Assembly: GCA_024291935.2 (NCBI GenBank)
Contig: CM044326.1
Coordinates: 31,495,948-31,559,947, forward strand
DNA: 64,000 bases
From: Okapia johnstoni
Taxonomy: Eukaryota > Chordata > Mammalia > Artiodactyla > Giraffidae
Reading direction: 5' to 3'
Shown here: piece after piece, positions 50,151-60,783 of the stretch
Layout: each line of letters opens with the position of its first letter
Numbering within the stretch: the first letter of the stretch is position 1
Program-made: the position numbers and the translations under genes
The notes under the pieces: generated by a model
Told to the model about the DNA's origin: nothing
Databases searched by the model: none
Seen by the model: the letters and a program-made list of their open reading frames with translations, nothing else

Positions 50151-53100
50151 ATGATGGTGAGTGAGAAAAGCAGCTTCACTGGTTCCCAAGAACAGTCCCG
50201 GGGGTGCCCACACCTCCCAACACCCAGGCCGTACAAAAGCAGATGGGGGACAACGTAAGAGGAGTGCAGTAACCAAGGAAAATGCCCAGCACTCCACAGC
50301 GTGCCTGGCTGCTGACGGCAAGCAGAGATCATTCCAGAAGCTTCTGGCATCCATCCCAAGAGCACAGGCCCTTCAAATAGGCTGGTCCCAGCTGCCACCC
50401 GCAGACCGTCCGGAAACCTTGGGAGGAAGTCAATGGTCCCCCTTGGCCTGGCCACACTGTTTTCAGTCTTGTGGCACAAACTAGCACCAGCCCCCAGGCG
50501 GAGGGGGAACGTCCCCCCCAGCGCCCACGGAGGCTGGGGTCCCAGACAGCACCAGGCTAGGGCTGCCACAGCCCCCGCGCTCCCCTGACCAGGGGACCAG
50601 GGGCAGGAGGCCCAGGCCCCGCTGAGTCACCCCAAAAGGGGACTGAGCCAAGGGCATCTCAGGACACCCAGCTGCCGCCTCAGCACCTCAAGGGCCAAGC
50701 ACAGCCGTGCCCACAGAGCCAGCCAGACAGCCGCCAGGAACTCAGGCCAGGTGGGCCCCAAGGGCCACCCTGGCCCCACATCAGGGAGCAGACCCCCAGG
50801 AGCACACAGCACTACAGCCGAGATCTGCTGGGTCCATCCTGAGCCTCAGTCATTCTGCCCGGCCAAGTGCCCCCAGGCCGGGCAGTGCCAGCCTCACACT
50901 CTGGATGGCCAGAGCCCAGCACTCAAGTCATGGCCACCGGCCTGTCCCAGGAGCCCCTGGCCACGCGAGCCCACGGGCAGGGAACAGTGATGGAAGGGGC
51001 TCCTGAAGAGAAGGTCAGCAGAGAGCGGGCCACTCCCAGCCCACCAGCAGGTGACACCTGCACAGGCTCAAGGCACCCACACCCGTCAGCCCAGACCCTG
51101 AGCGTCTTCCTTAATTCCACCATCCCCCGCCACCACCCCAGCTGGCTGCCAGCCGCCCGACGCCAGTGCTCTCCCCACAGCCCAGACCATGCCCAGCCAT
51201 GCGCACACTCATGGCCACACTGGCAGGCCCAGGCGAGGAGAGGGACGGAGGTTGTGCCCATCCCCCACGCAAGCCAGATGGTGAGCTTGATGACCACCCA
51301 CAGCTGATCCACTGCCTGGGTCTGCCACCCTCCCAGGCCCCGTCTCACCTTGGGCCACGCCCACCTCGGTCCCACCAGCCTCACCTGCCGGCCGCCCTCG
51401 GGGTCTCTGAGCAGCTCCGTTTCAGTGACAGACAGGTGGCCAAGGCTGCGGTCACTGTGGCAGCCACGGGTGTAAGAGTGGATCTGAAACGCAGCGCAGA
51501 CCCCATGCTGAGCATGCAGGTGCCCCCCAGCACCAGGCAAGGTACAGACCAGGAAGGGGGTTCAGAGAGGGCCCGGCAAGGGAGAGTAGCCAGCACTGCT
51601 GAGGCTGGCTCGGGGCCCACCAAGAGGCCCTGCAGAGGGAGGAGCACCCCCACCCAGCTCCCACACCCCTGAACCCTCCACAGCTCATCAAGTGGCAGGC
51701 CTGGGCGGTGGCAGAAACAGCCCCGGACAGGCTCAGTGGTCCAGTGAGGCCAATGGCAGAGACACAGACCACCTGGGTCTGGGGGGCAGCGAGGCGCACC
51801 AGCAAGGGGAGGCCTGAAGGCAGCAGGGAGGTCAGCAGTGGGGCACGTCCACACAGAAGGAGCAGCTGGAGCCCAGACAAGTGGGAGTGAAGGCATCCCA
51901 GGAAAGGCGAGCTGAGCAAAAAACCCTCTGCCAGGGGTTCTAGCACCAGAGTCCTGCGCTGGAGGGAGCCCAGGCCACCTGCCCAGTCACCTCTCAGCCC
52001 AGAACATGCCCTGGGCTGGTGGGGGGACCCCTGTGCCCCCACAGCTGAGCCCTACCAGCCTTCAGGACCCCCGAGAGAGCTGCCCACTGCCTGTGAGCCC
52101 ACACCCAGGAGATGGTGGGAGGACCAGGTGCCTTCCCCCCCCCCGGATTCCCTGATTCCCTGTCCCACAGATGCCCAGCAGCACCTCCTCAAGGCCCCTC
52201 CTGGACAATCTGGAGCCCTAGCGTCCCACCGTCGGGCCACTCCCAACCAGTCAGTCCCCAGCCAGGCCTAGGGAAGGCCCACATCCAGCCAAAGGCTGGC
52301 CCCATCCTGAGCTGGGAATGCTGGACAGGCCTGTGCAGCAGAGAGGCGCTGCACGAGCGGCACTACCTTGCCCAGGAGGGCGCACTGCTCCTGCTGACCA
52401 GCCATCAGGTTTCGCCACCGGAGCCGCAGCTTCCCCATCAGCCACTGCAGGTGGCGGATGTCCACACAGCCTTGTGCTTCCACACTAGGAGCAGGCAGGC
52501 CAGGGCTGGCCAGGGCCTCACACTGTGGAGGGGGCAATGGTCACATGCTGCCCCCGCACCCCACGCAGGGACCCCGAAAGGGAAAGGAGGCCCATGAGAG
52601 TGACCGCCACCGAGTCTGAGGGGTGCCAGGAAGAGTTGGGGACTGACCCTGTGCACACATACCGGGCCCTGCCCTGCCTCCGTGTGCTCGCCCGGGCATT
52701 CAGGAGGGCAACGCTGACCCCCACAGGGCCGACCCCGCCAGTCTAGCTCCCGCACCCCGGATTCCGGCCCGGCTGGGCCTGGCTCACACTCCTGAACCCA
52801 CCTCGCACACGGGCATCTCATCGCCCAGCCGCACGTGGCTCTGGGTCAGCAGCCGCTCGGGCAGGGGCCCGCGAGCCAGGAGCCAGGCCAGGGCCAGCAG
52901 CAGCTCGCGGCCACCCTGCGAGCCGTCGCCCGGGAGCTGTGCCAGCGCCCACCTTGGGTAGCCCTGGGAGCGCAGCGCCGACTTCACCCAATGGGCTTGA
53001 GCCTCTGCGATAGGAGACGCCAGCTCAGGAGGGCAACCCACTGGAGGCGACACTCCCCAAGGCCCTGAGGAAGGGCCCCACGCGCTACCCCAGAGCAGAG

Positions 53101-53560
53101 AGCACGCTCGGAAGGACATGGGGACCTAGTCAGGAGGCGAGACGGTGGGCGGGGCTCTGCAGAGGGCTGTCCCGTGAGTGGCCGGTGGGCGGGGCCCTGT
53201 ACGGTGGGCGGGGCCGGGGCGGGCCTGGCGGAAAGGCTTACCCAGGGCGAGGGAGGCCGAGGCGCCGTCGGCGGGCAGCGGCGAGAGCACGCGGAAGAGT
53301 AGCCGCCAGAGCGCGGGGGCCTGCGGGGATCAAAGAGCGACTGCCAGTGGAGCTGGCCACCTCCCTACGTCCACCCACGGGCCCACCGCGCCCGGCGCCT
53401 GCCCTGCTGGCCTCACCGCCTCCGGACGGTCGAACTTGGCGCGGCGGAAGGTCTCGGGGCTGGGCGCGGCAGGCAGCGTCCGGCTCAACGCAGCGATGGC
53501 CTCGGGCAGAGCCCGGGCCGCGTCCGGCGGATCGGGCCGGCGCCGCCGCCGCCTCCCCAT
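47284..53560 (-). CDS. TEDC1: TEDC1 (tubulin epsilon and delta complex 1; C14orf80), eight coding exons
   Basis: Centriole/centrosome protein that in mammals acts with TEDC2 and delta- and epsilon-tubulin to stabilise triplet microtubules of centrioles. I rebuilt it from splice sites and recognised family sequence. Coding exons on the minus strand: 53,560-53,417 (start MGRRRRRRPD); 53,320-53,242; 53,004-52,802; 52,522-52,367; 51,483-51,385; 49,129-49,043; 48,560-48,393; 47,608-47,284. All junctions have GT/AG and phases agree, giving about 419 residues, close to the human length. Landmarks: AKFDRPEA closes exon 1, RELLLALAWLLARG is in exon 3, RLEAALEWRRRELVFWQW in exon 6, RELQALQEELREAAEARR (coiled-coil-like) in exon 7. 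In the last exon the frame must shift by one base in a C-run at 47,397-47,400 to reach the family ending (QCRQELARL, then PGLIWVPPPAR and TGA at 47,284-47,286). Exon 6 acceptor is weak and its start is the least certain. The extra base is probably sequence error. Confidence 0.92.
47876..48013. repeat. 27-bp tandem repeat in TEDC1 intron 7
   Basis: About five units of a 27-base motif (cacagccccgagcccccagg), GC-rich and variable, between coding exons 7 and 8. Confidence 0.85.
48036..48068. repeat. Poly(G) run of 33 bases
   Basis: An unbroken run of 33 G (then C and five more G) in TEDC1 intron 7, next to an imperfect duplication (48,007-48,106 versus 48,112-48,190). Length is likely polymorphic or an assembly estimate. 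Confidence 0.9.
50102..50148. repeat. (CA)n microsatellite in TEDC1 intron 5
   Basis: About 23 uninterrupted CA dinucleotides between coding exons 5 and 6. Confidence 0.95.
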
Positions 53561-53880
53561 GGAGCTCCCACTGGCCTCCCCCGGACTGCGCGCCGCCGCC
53601 TCCGCGCATCCAATCCCCGCGAGCGCGGGGTTCCCGCGCCCAATCGCCGCGCAGGTCCCGCCCCCACTGGGCCCTCGCCCAGTCACCGCGCAGATTGGGA
53701 CACGCCTCCAGCCCCCGCCCAATGAGCGGCGCCGCCGGCCTTGGGTGCTGTCTGTGCCGCCCCGTGCGGAGGCATTTCCGTTGCGTCGAGCACCAATCGG
53801 CGTTGAGAGCTCCGCGGGGCCCGCCCTCCGCTACTCAAGTGCGGCAACCCCGTGTCCGGACCCCACCAATCAGCTCCGCA
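53561..53880 (-). promoter_or_regulatory. TEDC1 promoter with six CCAAT boxes
   Basis: A CpG-rich, TATA-less region directly upstream of the TEDC1 ATG holds CCAAT at 53,610, 53,640, 53,719, 53,793 and 53,866, and the reverse form ATTGG at 53,694. CCAAT clusters at tens-of-bases spacing are typical of NF-Y-driven, cell-cycle-linked promoters, which fits a centriole gene. The start site itself is not visible. Confidence 0.65.
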
Positions 53881-54454
53881 CCTCCCGTTGCTCCAAACGG
53901 CGGCCGGGCAACCGCCGGCTGGTTGGCGGCGGCGCTAAAGGCGCCCCCGGCGGCTGGGAGGGCAGCGCTGCCGGGCGCCAACAACCCCGGGAGCGACCCT
54001 CGGCCTCCTCGAGCCCTCTCGGGCCAGGCCGCTGGGGGCTTCTGAGCCCCGCCGCGCGCACCAGGCCGCAGACGCGGGGGCCGGCACCCAGGCGCCGGGG
54101 GACGTCCCTCGACCGATCAGCTCCGCGCCGCGCGGGCGGGTTCTCCTCCCGACCGGCCGGCGAGGCGACTCGCCCCTTCAAACCTACGCCTGCAGACCCC
54201 CGCCCGGCCCTTTCCTGTCCAGTCCAGCCTCTGCCTAGCCAGCCCCCTTTACCCCTTACCTCCTTCCCACTCCACCCTACCCCTGCCTCCTGCCCCTTCA
54301 GCCTCCTTCCTGCCACTGAAGAGCGCACTTTGGAAAGCAGTTTGGGTTCTTTCCGAGTTAGCCTTAAGTCTACTAGACGACCCCACAGTGCAGGTGCCGG
54401 GAACCTATGAGGATTCGTGTAGACATGGAGGAGGGCAGATGCAAAACACGATGT
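53881..54454. other. Outer part of TEDC1 CpG island and flank
   Basis: CpG-rich to about 54,230, then pyrimidine-rich. A plus-strand frame of 410 residues (53,178-54,410) overlaps TEDC1 exons and its promoter in antisense; I treat it as a composition artefact. Confidence 0.45.
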
Positions 54455-54720
54455 GGTGTGTCATTGTTCAGTTGCTTAAGTGGTCGGTCCATGGACTGCA
54501 GCACACCAGGGTTCCCTGTCCTTCACTATCTCCCAGAATTTGCTCAAACTCATGTCCACTGAGTGGGTGATGCCATCCAACCATCTCATCCTCTGTGGCC
54601 TCCTCCTCCTCCTGCCTTCAAACTTTCCCAGTGTCAGGGTATTTTCCAACGAGTCGGCTCTTTGCATCAGGTGGCTGTAATATTAGAGCTTCAGCTCAGT
54701 CCTTCCAACGAATATTACTT
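54455..54720 (-). repeat. BovB/Bov-A fragment, antisense
   Basis: tcattgttcagttgcttaag, ctcaaactcatgtccactga and catccaaccatctcatcctc match the antisense BovB end also seen at 13,207 and 15,990. Confidence 0.85.
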
Positions 54721-56650
54721 TTCATCTATAGGAAGTGTCCAGAAAGCAAGTGTACAGAGACGGGAAGCAGGTCAGTGGCCTGGACAGAGGCTGGGACTGG
54801 GGTGTGGCAGCAGACGGACATGAGGGAATTTTTGTGGGCGAGGAGACTGGTCTATAGCTGGATTGTGCTGATGGTTGCAGAACTCTGTGAACTGGTTAAA
54901 AAGCACGGAATGTGCATAGGTGAGTTTTATGGCATGAAATTATGCCTCAATAAGGCTGTAAAGAGGACAGAGTAGAGGAAGGAGAGAAGGCAGAGAAAGT
55001 GCTCCCCAAACAACCCCAGCCTTGGCCAAGCCTACAGGAAGTGTGGTCACGCCTGACTCCCCCCATCTTCTGCCCAGTCCTCACCTTTGCCTGCCCCCAT
55101 CTCAGGCACAGCCAGCTGCTCATCCCTTGTGTCCCCCACAGAAGTGACCCCTTCCTCTAGAACTTGGCCTCTGACCCAGGCACCCCGACCCCAGGAGGCT
55201 GTTTCACTGGCCACCCACAAATCGCTTACCTGCCAAGAGTCCTCCCTCCACGGGCATGGGGGCATTGCTGTCTGCTGTCTGCCCTCTAACCCCCAACTTC
55301 AGTCCCCTCCAGGGTCCTCCTTCAACTGGGGCTGGGACCAGCACAGGCTTCCAGTCTGGCTGTCTTCTGTCTCCGAGCTCGGAGACCACCCTGGTTAGGC
55401 CCACCAGCCATAGTGCCAGGAGACTTTGCCCAAAATGGTTCCTGAGCCTTTTTCCCTCTCGAGTCTTCGCACCTGCCTGGCCTTCTGCATGGGGTACCCT
55501 CCTCCCCAGCCTGAGGCCTGGCTGACCCATTCTTCTGCAGGCCTCAGCTCTCTAAGCGCTCATCCGCCCCTCACCCCTAGACAGAGAGCCATGCCACGGG
55601 GCCTGGAGTCTGCTGCCTTTTCAGGGCTGCCTCCGGGAAGCTCAAGGCAGACTTTCCTATGCACACTCCCCACTCTGCACTTGCTCTGCCCACAAGCCCT
55701 CAGTCCCTGGGCCCCCAAGACACCTCCACTCCCGCCGCCCCCCGCACTGAGAACCCCAGGCTCATTCAGCATCCACTGCTCCCTCCTCCTCAGTCCCGTC
55801 CATCCCCAGAGGCTCTCCAGCTCCCACCCCTCGGAGTTCTCTGAACCACCCGAATCTTTCTCTCTCTCTTTCTCTCACACACACACACACACGTGACCCC
55901 ACACACCTCCCTGGGGCCCCCCACGCTTGTCCAGTGCCGGCCTGCCAGACCCACAGCCAAGCCATGGGGCAGGGCGGAGGCCACACGCAAGGCTGAGATG
56001 ACCCCTTTGGGCTCTTTAGATCAAGTCCTGGGACGGGGCAGCCTGCCAGAGCCGGAGCAGCAGTGACCAAGTAGGGGGAATGGGGAGGGCTCTGAGGGCC
56101 GCTCAGGCTGACAGGAGAGTTTCCAGACAGCCCCCAGCCGTCGCCCCGGAGCCAGTCCTCACAGTCCCCATCGGGCAGCAGCCACGTGCTAGCCCCTGGG
56201 CATAGGGTGGGGGCAGATGAGGCGGGTGGTGTCTGGGTGGACGCAGGGAGGGGGCTGGCTCCATCTGGCGGGGTGGGGTAGGGAATGGAAACAAGGGTGG
56301 AGCCACAGGAAGTGGGGAGGGCAGACGAGGGCTCCCCACCACAGCGCCCCAAAGCTTCTCAAAAGCGGAACCAGCTCAGCGATTCACCCTGCGGCCTTCT
56401 GTTCCCGCTGACCCATTCCAGAACCGGGGAGGAGGGCTGAGCATCTGCAGAGCTGGACAAGGGGTTGCAGCATGGCTCCCCGACAGAGCACCCCTGCCCC
56501 ACCAGGGCAGCAGGCAGCAAGGCTAGCAGCAGGAAGAGGGAAGGCCAGCGTGGCCTGGCGTCGGGACCCCCAGGAGTGCCTGGCGTGGCCTGGCGTCGGG
56601 ACCCCAGCCACACCCCTGCACCGTTGCTCCAGGGATGCAAACACACAAGC
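54721..56650. other. Intergenic DNA between TEDC1 and CRIP1
   Basis: No exon recognised. Bases 54,721-54,975 are AT-richer and may be an old retroelement tail. A short (CA)n lies at 55,878-55,892. A direct repeat containing ggcctggcgtcgggaccc occurs at 56,549-56,605. Confidence 0.45.
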
Positions 56651-56670
56651 AGGTCTTCCAAGTGTCTGGG

Positions 56671-56676
56671 TTTATT
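56671..56676 (-). terminator. CRIP1 polyadenylation signal
   Basis: The minus strand reads AATAAA here, in the 3' UTR exon of CRIP1. Cleavage would be expected around 56,650-56,660. Confidence 0.85.
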
Positions 56677-56904
56677 GAGGGCATGGGGGTCTATAGGGGA
56701 GCCCCAGGTGCCTGTGGAGAAAGGCCTGCCATCGGCCTGGAGGGCAGCGGCCCGGCGGGCAGCTGGAGATGGGTCTCCAAAACCTGTGCAGAGACAGACA
56801 AGGACAGAGGTGAGTGCAGGCCCAGGGAGCTCAGACCTCACTGGTGGGACTCATGCTCAGGGCCACTGGGCGGGGCAGAGTGAGGCCTGGGGAGGTACCT
56901 GGGT

Positions 56905-58138
56905 TTACTTGAAAGTGTGGCTCTCCGCTCCACCGCGCCCAAAGCCTGCAGAGAGGTAGAGGGCAGGTTAGGGGTGGCCAGGGGCTGTGGAGGGCTGGGT
57001 CGGATGGGGGCCATGGGGAGCATACCTTTGGGTCCGAACATGGCCGCGTAGCAGGGGTGGTTGCAGTAGGGCTTGCCTTCATGCTGCAGGGAGAGCAGCC
57101 ATTAGGGTCTGCCGACCGCCCCGGCCCTTACCCCTCAGCCTCCCGGCTGCCCCCGCCAGCCCCCACCGACCTCGGCATGACCCCCGGAGGTCAGCGTCTT
57201 CCCACATTTCTCACACTTGAGGCAAGGCCGATGCCAGTCCTTCCCCAGGGAGGTCACCCGCTCAGCTGCAGAGGCACAGAGGGGAGGGACCCCATGACAT
57301 GGGGCACACGCACACGCTCACACCCACAGTCTCGAGACGTCTCTGCCAAGGCCCCGCCCACAGCGCCCCGTGGCCCACCCGGGGTCTCAGCGGCACTTGT
57401 GCTCCTGCGGGTGGGGCACCACCCGTCCCCAGAACTTCCCGCATAACGAGCGGGAGTGGGCGCTGGTCCTCAGGGCGCCCCCGAGGGCTTGGGTGGGGCT
57501 GGAGGAGAAGGAGGGAGGTCTCGGGGCAGGACCGGGCCGGGGTCCCGGACTGAGCCCTCCCCCGCCTCTGCACCGCCGACCGCAGTGCTGGGGCGGGAGG
57601 GACCTCCCACTTCCCCCTGCACCCCCACCTCCCCTGGGCCCCGGGGCGCGGGGCGGAAGGCGGCGCCCAGGGTTGCGCCGCCCGGGGCGCGGGTTTCCGC
57701 GTCTGTTTCTACTTAACGATGGGAGAGGCGGCCCGAGCCCCGCGTTCCTTCCTACCCCCAGGGGTCCCCGCCCAGGGCGCGCCAGGGAAGAGGCTAGGTA
57801 GCGGGACCTGGAGACAGGGAGACCCAGAGTCGGGGAGATTCAGAGACAGGAGACTCAGTGAGACCCGGAGAGAGAGTGGGGCAGAGATGGACGGCGGTCC
57901 GACGCAGGGGGCCCGATCGGCACACCCAGGCGGCCACCAGCAAGGCTAGGTATCGCCCCGAGGCGCTGCCCAAGGTCCCCCTGCGCCCCTGGCTCACCCG
58001 GGCAGCCCCGCGGGGTGGACCCTGAGCCGCGCTTCCGCGTGGGGCTGCGGGGGAAAGCTCAGCTCGAGCCGGGGAGGGCGAGGGCGGGGTGCGCTCACCG
58101 AAGTACACCTCCTTGTCGCACTTGGGGCACTTCGGCAT
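56905..58138 (-). CDS. CRIP1: CRIP1 (cysteine-rich protein 1), single LIM domain
   Basis: Small intracellular zinc-binding LIM protein, 77 residues, the same length as human CRIP1; highly expressed in intestine and immune cells in other mammals and thought to mediate protein contacts. Coding exons on the minus strand: 58,138-58,099; 57,265-57,171; 57,083-57,026; 56,945-56,905. Junctions are GT/AG and in phase. The protein starts [13 protein letters not shown] and ends GGAESHTFK with TAA at 56,905-56,907. Zinc ligands are visible: Cys4, Cys7, His25, Cys28 (first site), then Cys31, Cys34, Cys52, Cys56 (second site). Exon 4 continues six bases past the stop to a donor at 56,898, and a 3' UTR exon (acceptor at 56,784, exon from 56,783) carries the AATAAA. 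No frame damage. Identity is very secure; CRIP2 would be longer, with two LIM domains. Confidence 0.97.
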
Positions 58139-59150
58139 GGTAGTGCCGGGTCGGGACAAGCGGCGAGGCGGGAGCGGAGAGCGCGCGCGGGACTGGGTGG
58201 GTCGCGCCGGGTCCGCGTCTTTCAAGGACCCCTGGGCTCCGCCCCTTTGGAGACGCCCCCGGCGCCCCGCCCCCTGAGTCCTGGACTTGGACCCGGAGGC
58301 CTCGGACTCCAGCCAACAGGCCGAGAAAGGTCATCTGGTCCACCCTCGCCTTGGGGCAGGACCCAGCCCTGGCCGACGGCAGAGCGCCGTCCGAGGGGTG
58401 CAGGAGGTCGGCGGGGACTCTCGCCGACTGGACCGGGCTGGAACCCCGGAGGAGCCCCGCCCTCGCCCCGGACTCTGGGCGGGGGCTCCCCAGAACGGGA
58501 GGGAGCACCCCACCCCCCACCCCCGCCCAGAGTGCTGGAGCCCGGAAGGTAACCGCTGTAATGCAGATAGAGGCAAACGAGCGCGTCGCACCTTTCCAGG
58601 CCTTTCCCCAGATGCAGGGCGGGCGGCAGCTCCCAGGGCATTCTCAGCCCGGTAGCCCTCCCCCACGAACCGCCCTCCGCCGTCATCACGCGTGGGCCCA
58701 GGTTGCCCCGCCCCGCTCTCCTGCCCCCAAGGGACATCCCAGACTCCACCGAGCCCCCCTTCGGCCCGCCCCTGGACGTCCGTCGGACCGCAGCGGAACT
58801 CCCCTGGGACTCCGAGACGGGACATCCCCTCCCAAGGCGGGGACACCCATCGACGGCGGGGCTGGGGACTCTGCGAGATGTGGGGGGTGGGGGGAGTCTG
58901 TGCGGCAACGCCCAGGCCTCCGTGGAGCTGCGCGACGGCGGGGGAGGGGTTCTTATCTCCGCAGGAAGCGCCGAGGGCCGAGCGGTCCAAGTCCGTCGTC
59001 CAAGGAAAGGGGGGGCGGCCCGGAGCCTCTCCAGTGCCAGGCGGAGACTGCGGGCCCCACCCGCTCCAGGAATGGGGGAAGGCCAAGGGGGCTGGCGCTG
59101 GCGGGCTGCAGGGCCCTAGGCCATCCTCCGCTGCCCAGCAGAGAGGCCTG
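58139..59150 (-). promoter_or_regulatory. CRIP1 promoter and CpG island
   Basis: CpG-rich DNA with GC boxes (cgccccgccccctg near 58,264 and a cgcccctttgg nearby) upstream of the CRIP1 ATG, with no clear TATA box. The long frames on both strands (for example 361 and 378 residues) have no recognisable domain. Confidence 0.6.
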
Positions 59151-60741
59151 CAGCCTCTTGGGGGGGCGGGGGGGAGGCTGCTGGACCGGCTTCCATTGCC
59201 CCTCAGCCCAGGCAGAGGCAGGGAGGCCTGGGTGGGGTCCCCCTGCTCCCCGCCCCGGAGGACACTGCCCCACCCTACCCTCCTCCAGGTCAGTGTCGCC
59301 CAGGGTACCCCCTCTCGCGGGAGGGGCTGGCCTCCCTGTGGACCCTCCACCTCTCTGTTCCACAGTGACCCCCCAAGCCACACCCAGCTCCCTGGCTTCA
59401 CCAGAGCCTCAGTGCTCAGTCCTCTCTCCATCCTGACCCCCACCCCCTCGACACACCCATCTCTCAAAACAAATCGTCATCTCTGGCCTGACCAGGCCCT
59501 GTCCCCACGGAGGGCACTGGAGACCATCCTCTGAGAGGCCCTCAGCCCTGAGCACGTGGGAACCCCTCGCCCTCCCCCCCGCCCCGCCGCCCCTGGGCCT
59601 GCCGCTGCGAGGAGGGAAGCCACAGGCATCCCCACCTCAGTACCCCCACCCCGACCCAACCTGCCCTCTGCCCCCTGCCAGGCCCCGCGGTGGGGGAGCA
59701 CATCCCAGCCCCTGGGAGGTCAGCCAGTGCACAGGGTCCCACCCTCCCCCACCACTCTCTAATCCTCCCTCCTCCCTGGGACCCCCCCCCCCCCCAGGGT
59801 AGGCCACAGTTCTGCCCCCTACTGGGGCTCCGCAAGCCCTGGGGTCCACAAAGCTCGAGCTCTGCCCTGGAGCCCTAGGTGGCTGGCTGCCCGCTGCCCT
59901 CAGGAGGGGGTGCCCACCCTCCACTGCAGGAACCACACCAGCCTGCCCTGCCCTGAGCCTCACCACCCCTCCACCTCGCACAGTAGTGCCTCCGCAGTTT
60001 CTGGAGCTGCGGCCGCCCACCTGCCCCTACCCAGCCCTTGGTGTCTCCCTGGCCTGTGCCTGGTCCACCAGGCCAGGCCAGGAACAGGAGGGTTGGCCCG
60101 GGTTCCCTCCACTCCTGGCTTCATGATCCAGAGAGAAGTGGAAATGAGAGACAGCCGGAGGGGGACAGGCACGCGGACAGACAGGCAGAAGCAGAGAGAG
60201 GAGGAAGGGCCGAGACTCCTGGTGACAGAGAGGGCGGGGGGGGGGGGCGGGGGGGGCGTCACAGCAGAGCCTGGGGTCAGGCCACACACAGTGCGCACAC
60301 CCGCCCAAATAGGTGTGACAGGCGGAGGTCAGCTCCACCCACATTACGATGAACCCGAGGGGGCAGTGAATGGCTGGCAGCCTGGATGCGCACGTGTGTC
60401 CAGGGCCTGCAGGCACACCTGTGTGTGGGCACACCCGTCTGAGCATCTCTGGGGGAACTCCGGGGCAGGTGGGGCCACCCTGAGCTGGGCTTGTCTTCCT
60501 TCTGTACCCTTGGCCCTGGGGATGACCCCTCCCCCATGCTGGACTCCAAGCCCCCCAGACTCTGGGAGTGGGGGAGCAAGAGCCCCCCCTTGCAAACCAG
60601 GATGACGAGTCTCTTCCTGGCCTGCCTGGCTGTTATTGCCGTTGCCATAGCCACAGCGCAGGCTGGTGTGGGGAGGAGGCCAAGAGAGGCCAAGGCCCAT
60701 GGGCGTAGCCCCCGGGTTGGTACTTAGCACAGTTTTTCCAG

Positions 60742-60783
<42 letters not shown>

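Noticed and set aside
53178..54410. A 410-residue plus-strand frame
   Set aside because: It overlaps TEDC1 exons 1-2 in antisense and the CpG island promoter; codon content is composition-driven.
58331..59467. 378- and 361-residue frames on opposite strands
   Set aside because: Both cover the same CpG-rich DNA upstream of CRIP1, a hallmark of chance frames in high GC; no family recognised.
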